NCBI GenBank assembly: GCA_018715045.1
Contig: DVMH01000021.1
Location: forward strand, 23,515-87,514
DNA: 64,000 bases
From: Candidatus Avidehalobacter gallistercoris
GTDB lineage: Bacteria > Bacillota > Dehalobacteriia > UBA4068 > UBA4997
Direction of reading: 5' to 3'
This document shows, piece after piece, positions 59,485 through 64,000 of this stretch. Under the pieces are notes generated by a model that did not search any database, had not been told where the DNA came from, and saw only the letters and a program-made list of their open reading frames with translations. Both the position numbers and the translations under genes were made by a program. How positions within the stretch are numbered: the first letter of the stretch is position 1; the number at the start of each line of letters is the position of its first letter.

Positions 59485-60369
59485 TCAGTCCAACAGGCCG
59501 TATTTTTGCAGCAGTTCGGAAAGAACCGCCAGCTCCTGTTCAGTAGGCGGCGCCAGCGGCAGACGGCAATCGCCCATATCCCATCCCAGCAGGTTAAGAC
59601 AAGCTTTGACCGGCACAGGGTTGGTGGTAATGAACAGTTTTTTGAACATTTCAAAATACTGCAAATGCAGCTTGCGCGCAGTCACAAGATCGCCCGCCTG
59701 GCAGGCCGTTATCATCGCAGCAATTTCCTTGCCTATAAGATGTGAGGCCACGCTAATGACGCCAGCTCCGCCCACCGTTACAATTGGCAGCGTCAGTGAA
59801 TCGTCACCGGAATAGACGGCAAAATCCTCCGGCAGCAGCGTTTTCAACTGGCTGACCGAATCCAAGCTCCCGGTCGCGTCCTTAATAGCCACTATATTCG
59901 GGCAGTCCTCGGCCAAGCGTAAAACAGTTTCCGGCTGGATAGTCACCCCAGTGCGCCCGGGAATGTTATAGAGGATAATCGGAATATCGGCACTGGCCGC
60001 AATTTTGGCAAAGTGACGGTATAACCCCTCCTGCGATGGTTTATTGTAATATGGCGCCACGGCCAGCAAAGCGTCCGCGCCCGCGCGTTCAGCCTTTTTA
60101 GCCACATCACAGGAAAAGGCGGTCTCGTTATCAGTCGTACCAAGGATAAGCCGGCCATCCGTGCCAACGGCCTCCTTAGCCGCCGCCCATAGTTTTGCCC
60201 TTTCGTCGGGCGTCAAGCAGGGGCTTTCGCCAGTAGTGCCACAGATCAGCACACCATCCGAGCCATTGTGCAGCAGGTGTCGCGTCAGCTTCTGCACTTT
60301 GGCGTAATCAACCTCGCCATCATGGGTATAAGGTGTTACCATTGCCGTCAAAACCTTGCCAAAATACAT
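59485..60369 (-). CDS. dapA: 4-hydroxy-tetrahydrodipicolinate synthase
   Basis: 294 residues from the ATG at 60369. GTTGESPCLTPDERAKLW, catalytic Tyr in IPIILYNIPGRTGV and Schiff-base Lys in NIVAIKDATGSLD are all present. It condenses pyruvate and aspartate semialdehyde, the first step toward lysine and, here, dipicolinate. Downstream of asd by 23 bases; the RNase J gene follows. Confidence 0.95.
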   Translation of the reverse strand: MYFGKVLTAMVTPYTHDGEVDYAKVQKLTRHLLHNGSDGVLICGTTGESPCLTPDERAKLWAAAKEAVGTDGRLILGTTDNETAFSCDVAKKAERAGADALLAVAPYYNKPSQEGLYRHFAKIAASADIPIILYNIPGRTGVTIQPETVLRLAEDCPNIVAIKDATGSLDSVSQLKTLLPEDFAVYSGDDSLTLPIVTVGGAGVISVASHLIGKEIAAMITACQAGDLVTARKLHLQYFEMFKKLFITTNPVPVKACLNLLGWDMGDCRLPLAPPTEQELAVLSELLQKYGLLD

Positions 60370-60392
60370 TGCCAATCACTCCTTTTCCGATC

Positions 60393-61415
60393 TTACTGCA
60401 CCGGCTTGATCAAATCTTCCGTCGCCAAAAGCTGTGCAATCTGCACTGCATTAGTGGCCGCACCCTTACGAATCTGGTCTGCTACGACGAACAGGGAAAT
60501 ACCGTTTTCCACTGCAATATCCTTGCGTATGCGCCCCACATAAACCTCGTCAGTGTCAGAACTCATAAGCGGCATGGGATACAGCTTTGCCGCCGGGTCG
60601 TCCTGAATAATTACGCCGGGAGCTTTCGCCAGCACTTCTCTGGCCTCAGCCGCCGTCACCGGGCGCTCAGTCTCGATATGCACAGCCTCGGCATGACTGC
60701 GGAAAACCGGCACCCGCACCGCCGTGGCCGAAAGCAGAATATTCTCGTCGTGCAGCATTTTCTGTGTTTCCCAGGTCATCTTCATTTCTTCCTTGGTGTA
60801 ATCGTTATCGAGAAAGATGTCAATATGCGGGATAACATTGCAGGCGATCTGATACGGGAAAGTTTCCGGAAAAGTTTCTTTACCTGCCGCCAGTTGCTTG
60901 ATCTGCTGTTCCAGTTCGGTCAAACCCTCCTTGCCCGCGCCAGAAACCGCCTGATACGTCGCCACCACAACACGCTTAATACCGAAAGCGTCATAAAGCG
61001 GTTTCAAAGCCACCACCATCTGAATGGTGGAACAGTTGGGGTTAGCGATAATGCCCTTGTGCCAGCGCACATCCTCCGGATTCACCTCCGGAACCACCAG
61101 CGGAACTGCGGAATCATAACGGAAGGTACTGCTGTTGTCAATGCACACCGCGCCGCGTTTTACGGCCTCAGGAGCGAGAGTTTTACTGATCGAGCCGCCG
61201 GCAAACAAAACGAGGTCAACGTCTTCGAACACTTCCGGCGTGGCTTCATGCACGGTATATTCGCGCCCCTGCCATATCATTTTTTTGCCCTCGGAACGCG
61301 CCGACGCCAAAAGCAGCAGATTGCCCACAGGAAAATCACGTTCAGCCAGCACTTTCAAAAGCTCATGCCCCACGGCGCCTGTAGCGCCCACGATAGCAAC
61401 ATTATACTTCTTCAC
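60393..61415 (-). CDS. asd: Aspartate-semialdehyde dehydrogenase
   Basis: 340 residues from a GTG at 61415 after GGAGGT. NADP site VAIVGATGAVGHELLKVL, catalytic Cys in IANPNCSTIQMV and AVSGAGKEG near the middle are all typical. It supplies aspartate semialdehyde to dapA for lysine and dipicolinate. Promoter candidate at 61444-61472. Confidence 0.95.
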   Translation of the reverse strand: MKKYNVAIVGATGAVGHELLKVLAERDFPVGNLLLLASARSEGKKMIWQGREYTVHEATPEVFEDVDLVLFAGGSISKTLAPEAVKRGAVCIDNSSTFRYDSAVPLVVPEVNPEDVRWHKGIIANPNCSTIQMVVALKPLYDAFGIKRVVVATYQAVSGAGKEGLTELEQQIKQLAAGKETFPETFPYQIACNVIPHIDIFLDNDYTKEEMKMTWETQKMLHDENILLSATAVRVPVFRSHAEAVHIETERPVTAAEAREVLAKAPGVIIQDDPAAKLYPMPLMSSDTDEVYVGRIRKDIAVENGISLFVVADQIRKGAATNAVQIAQLLATEDLIKPVQ

Positions 61416-61443
61416 AAAAGCCTACCTCCAGCATTATAATTAC

Positions 61444-61472
61444 TTTATATTTTAACATTTATTTATTGCCAA
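61444..61472 (-). promoter_or_regulatory. Candidate promoter of asd-dapA
   Basis: On the - strand TTGGCA (61472-61467), 17-bp spacer, TATAAA (61449-61444) in an AT-rich gap between dpaB and asd. Confidence 0.65.
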
Positions 61473-61510
61473 TGCAACAAAAAATTTGTCGTAAAAAAAG
61501 CAATGGCGGC

Positions 61511-62125
61511 TTAATATTCGCGCAGCACCGGCTGAAGCTGTTTCCCACAGGCAGCCGCCGCCAGCGCGGGCAACAGCACCTCTGCGTCAAATATCAGCGA
61601 GGCCGGCTTTTTAAGTGGATCATCCTGCCCCAGCGGCACAAAATACACATTCTTCACGTTCAATAGTGCTCCCAGATTTTTGGCGTTTGCCCCCAGCGCG
61701 TCGTTGGTGGCAAGAGCGATCAGCAGTGGCTTTTGATTGCGTAAATGCGCTTTGGCTGCCATCAGCACCGGCCCGTCGGTGATACCCAGCGCCAGCTTTG
61801 CCATACTGTTCCCGGTACACGGAGCCAGCAACATCACATCCAGGCAGGCGGTGGGTCCGATCGGTTCTGCCGCAGGTATCGAAAGCAAGGGTGCCGCCGC
61901 ACCCATATCGGCAAGTTCTTCCCGCCATTCCACTGCCCGGCCGAATTTGCTGTCTAAATTCTGCACATTTTCCGATAATATCGGTATCAGCTCTACGCCG
62001 GGGAGTGTTTTCAGTTCTCGAAGCTTCGCCAACACCCGCCGCATAGTACAGAAAGAACCGGTCAATCCAACGCCGATGGTTTTATCGCGCAGTATCTCGC
62101 GCCAGTTCGTATATTCCGCTGTCAT
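61511..62125 (-). CDS. dpaB: Dipicolinate synthase subunit B
   Basis: 204 residues. IGVGLTGSFCTMRRVLAKLRELK and LDVMLLAPCTGNSMAKLALGITDGPVLMAAKAHLRNQ are the flavoprotein-type signature of SpoVFB/DpaB. With DpaA it makes dipicolinic acid, the spore-core calcium chelator. The start overlaps the dpaA stop by four bases (ATGA). Confidence 0.92.
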   Translation of the reverse strand: MTAEYTNWREILRDKTIGVGLTGSFCTMRRVLAKLRELKTLPGVELIPILSENVQNLDSKFGRAVEWREELADMGAAAPLLSIPAAEPIGPTACLDVMLLAPCTGNSMAKLALGITDGPVLMAAKAHLRNQKPLLIALATNDALGANAKNLGALLNVKNVYFVPLGQDDPLKKPASLIFDAEVLLPALAAAACGKQLQPVLREY

Positions 62126-63021
62126 TCCGCCACCTCCTCACCATTATCCAAACCGCACACCGTTACCAGCAGCCGTGGGTACACCCGCCCCAATATCTGC
62201 CCGGAGCTTTTCGGCGCCACCTTTCCCGGCAACGACAGCGCATGCAACGCCTTAATGCCCAAATCTGCCGCCGCCGCAAAATCTGTGCCGCCGCTGCCAC
62301 TAGCCAAATCAACCACCAGCGCACCAGGTGAAAGCGCTTTCAACAGATCCTTTCCCAAAACCGGCGCAGGCACGGTATTAACCACCACATCAGCCGCTTG
62401 GAGGCCAGCGCTCAAATCATGCCAGGAGCACAGCGCAAAGCCGTGGCTTTTGGCCTGCTGCCGCCGGCGCTCGCCCCGGTTGGCCACCGTGACCTCTGCG
62501 CCCAGGCATTTCAGCCGGATCGCCAGCGCCTCGCCGACGCGCCCAAAACCAAGCACCAGCACGCGAAGTCCGTTCACCGTCACATCAGTCTCCCGCATGA
62601 TCAGCTCCAGCGTTCCCTCCGCCGTTGGCACGGCGTTTGGGATAGCCACCAAATCGTGCTCCGCAACCTCATAAAGCGGCAGATGAAGCTCCGCGCACAT
62701 TTCTTTCAGATATGCCGAGGCCACGCCCACCAGTACCGGTGTGCCGGCCTTTAAAAGCGCCAGATCATTCCGGTCCACTTTCACCTCGCCTGCAAGGGGC
62801 GCATAAAGCAAACCGTTCTCTTTTACACCCGCCATCGGCAGCAGAACTGCCTCCGCGCCGGACAAAGCTTCGTCCAACGAAGCGCAGCAATGTACGTTTG
62901 ATGCTGCCAGCATATCGCCGGGCAGGCCAAAGCAACGCACCGCAAAAACGGCTGCCAGCGCAGTCGCCACCTCAATTTCCCGTTTATCGCCGCCAAGCAG
63001 CGCCACGGTTCTTTTCCGCAT
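62122..63021 (-). CDS. dpaA: Dipicolinate synthase subunit A
   Basis: 299 residues from the ATG at 63021 after GGCGGTGA. The N-terminal ALLGGDKREIEVATAL and the Rossmann motif LRVLVLGFGRVGEALAIRL, with ALHALSLPGKVAPKSSGQIL near the end, are characteristic of SpoVFA/DpaA. It uses the DapA product to form dipicolinate. Starts its own unit after the dapB terminator. Confidence 0.93.
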   Translation of the reverse strand: MRKRTVALLGGDKREIEVATALAAVFAVRCFGLPGDMLAASNVHCCASLDEALSGAEAVLLPMAGVKENGLLYAPLAGEVKVDRNDLALLKAGTPVLVGVASAYLKEMCAELHLPLYEVAEHDLVAIPNAVPTAEGTLELIMRETDVTVNGLRVLVLGFGRVGEALAIRLKCLGAEVTVANRGERRRQQAKSHGFALCSWHDLSAGLQAADVVVNTVPAPVLGKDLLKALSPGALVVDLASGSGGTDFAAAADLGIKALHALSLPGKVAPKSSGQILGRVYPRLLVTVCGLDNGEEVAE

Positions 63022-63083
63022 AATATCACCGCCCGCCAATTCCAAGATTGCTATATCCTATGCGGCGGAAACTTGACCCGACA

Positions 63084-63121
63084 AAATAAAAGCGGCGCGT
63101 CTCGCAAAAAAACGCACCGCC
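63084..63121 (-). terminator. Intrinsic terminator of dapB
   Basis: On the - strand GCGGTGCG (63120-63113) pairs with CGCGCCGC (63099-63092), one G-U, followed by TTTTATTTT. Confidence 0.75.
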
Positions 63122-63149
63122 TAAAATATGTTCTTCTATTTGCAGCAAC

Positions 63150-63956
63150 TTATAGCAACGTCTCCAACCCCTGCATCAATGTGCCAGCAGGTATAGTGAG
63201 AATTTTGCTGACTGCCAACGCCACCCCCGGCACATATGCCTCGCGAGAGAGCGCGTCGTGCCGGAGTGTCAGCACCTGCCCCGCCTCGCCGAACACAACT
63301 TCCTGCGTTGCCACATAGCCCGGCAGACGCACGCTGTGCACCCTCATGCCGTCATATTCCGCGCCCCGGCTGCCGCTCAGGCGCTCAAACTCCTGCGGAT
63401 TCCCCTGCGCCATCGGCTGCCGCACCCCGGCAATCATTTCCAGTGTGGTCACCGCCGTGCCGCTGGGCGCGTCCAGCTTTTGATCGTGATGACGCTCAAT
63501 TACCTCCACATGAGGCATATATCTGGCTGCCTCCCGCGCGAAACGCAGCATCAATACCGCCCCCAGTGCAAAGTTGGCTGCCGTAAAAGCGGAAGTATGA
63601 AACTCGCCGCACCATTTGGCAATCTGCTGTATATCTGCTGGCGTAATTCCCGTTGTGCCCACCACAATCGGCGTATGATACGAAAGAGCAGTGCGAATAT
63701 TGCCCATTACCGCCGCCGGGTTGGTAAAATCCACAACCACATCGGGCTTGGCTGCCGTGATTGCCGCCGCAAAATCAGTCTGTATACCAAAGCCCAACTC
63801 ACCAATACCGCAGAGAAAACCATAATCGACGTCGCTCGCCTTGATATCTACCGCTGCGCAGATAACCATATCCGACCGCGCAGAGAGCCCCTGCGAAAGC
63901 GAGCGTCCCATCTTGCCGGCAGCGCCGTTCATCAAAATTTTTATCTTACCAGACAT
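63150..63956 (-). CDS. dapB: 4-hydroxy-tetrahydrodipicolinate reductase
   Basis: 268 residues. N-terminal nucleotide site ILMNGAAGKMGRSLSQGL, VVDFTNPAAVMGN, and the catalytic EVIERHHDQKLDAPSGTA are all present. It carries out the second committed step of lysine synthesis. GGGAGG lies upstream of the ATG at 63956. Followed by a terminator, so separate from dpaA-dpaB. Confidence 0.95.
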   Translation of the reverse strand: MSGKIKILMNGAAGKMGRSLSQGLSARSDMVICAAVDIKASDVDYGFLCGIGELGFGIQTDFAAAITAAKPDVVVDFTNPAAVMGNIRTALSYHTPIVVGTTGITPADIQQIAKWCGEFHTSAFTAANFALGAVLMLRFAREAARYMPHVEVIERHHDQKLDAPSGTAVTTLEMIAGVRQPMAQGNPQEFERLSGSRGAEYDGMRVHSVRLPGYVATQEVVFGEAGQVLTLRHDALSREAYVPGVALAVSKILTIPAGTLMQGLETLL

Positions 63957-64000
63957 CGCTCGATCCTCCCAAATAGAAAAAGGTATTGCCCATGATCCGG

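Noticed and set aside
63022..63080. Sigma-K-like promoter before dpaA (CATA-N3-TA present on the - strand)
   Set aside because: No matching -35 element at the required distance; too weak to list.

Overview
The window has two parts. Bases 1 to about 40.5 kb are the right-hand part of a contractile-tailed (myovirus) prophage, read almost entirely on the + strand. From about 41.1 kb to the end is host chromosome, read entirely on the - strand. The host looks like a Gram-positive-lineage (Firmicutes) anaerobe, most likely Negativicutes or a related clostridial group. The reasons are the IspH-ribosomal protein S1 fusion, the FtsK/SpoIIIE-RodZ-RimO-PgsA-PncC operon, TepA/YlzJ, RNase J, HutP, SpmA/SpmB and both dipicolinate synthase subunits next to lysine-pathway genes. 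The exact genus is not determined.

Prophage layout. 1-13.2 kb is the replication and early module: a DUF2800 nuclease, a DUF2815 protein, family A DNA polymerase, DUF3310, DNA methyltransferases (one pair broken by deletions), a VapE-type primase/helicase, a cluster of GTTACAT repeats that looks like an origin, a VRR-NUC nuclease, an SNF2-type helicase and a DUF1492 regulator. 13.3-22.7 kb is packaging and head: TerS, TerL, portal, a MuF head protein carrying a C-terminal papain-fold toxin, its probable immunity protein, scaffold, capsid and connectors. 22.7-33.6 kb is the tail: sheath, tube, chaperone with a -1 frameshift site, tape measure, baseplate and collar fibre. 33.6-36.7 kb is a diversity-generating retroelement (DGR): Avd-like protein, template repeat, reverse transcriptase and a lectin-fold target with the variable repeat. 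36.7-39.1 kb holds a carbohydrate-binding protein, amidase and holins. 39.2-40.5 kb holds an HTH protein and an IS30-type transposase. No site-specific recombinase or repressor is visible; these may lie left of the window.

The most striking accessory systems are the following. (1) The DGR: 12 of 13 template/variable differences fall on template adenines. (2) A two-gene cassette between the tail chaperone and tape measure, driven by a promoter with perfect TTGACA and TATAAT boxes separated by a 15-bp spacer that contains G11. This is the expected design of a slippage-controlled phase-variable promoter. (3) G9 tracts inside two methyltransferase loci; one sits exactly where a cytosine-methyltransferase frame would have to shift to join an MT-A70 frame. 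(4) The MuF toxin/immunity pair with a promoter-like sequence at the head/toxin domain boundary. (5) Several strong intrinsic terminators inside the late operon, which imply read-through or antitermination.

Host side, in order of transcription from the right: dapB with its terminator; dpaA-dpaB; asd-dapA; rnj; tepA-ylzJ; ftsK-rodZ-rimO-pgsA-pncC-lipoprotein, ended by a terminator; spmA-spmB; rluB-cobO-flavoprotein-small membrane protein, ended by a terminator; hutP; cmk-plsC-ispH/rpsA, ended by a terminator at 41.06-41.09 kb. Between that terminator and the prophage is an AT-rich strip that encodes a 53-residue zinc-ribbon protein.
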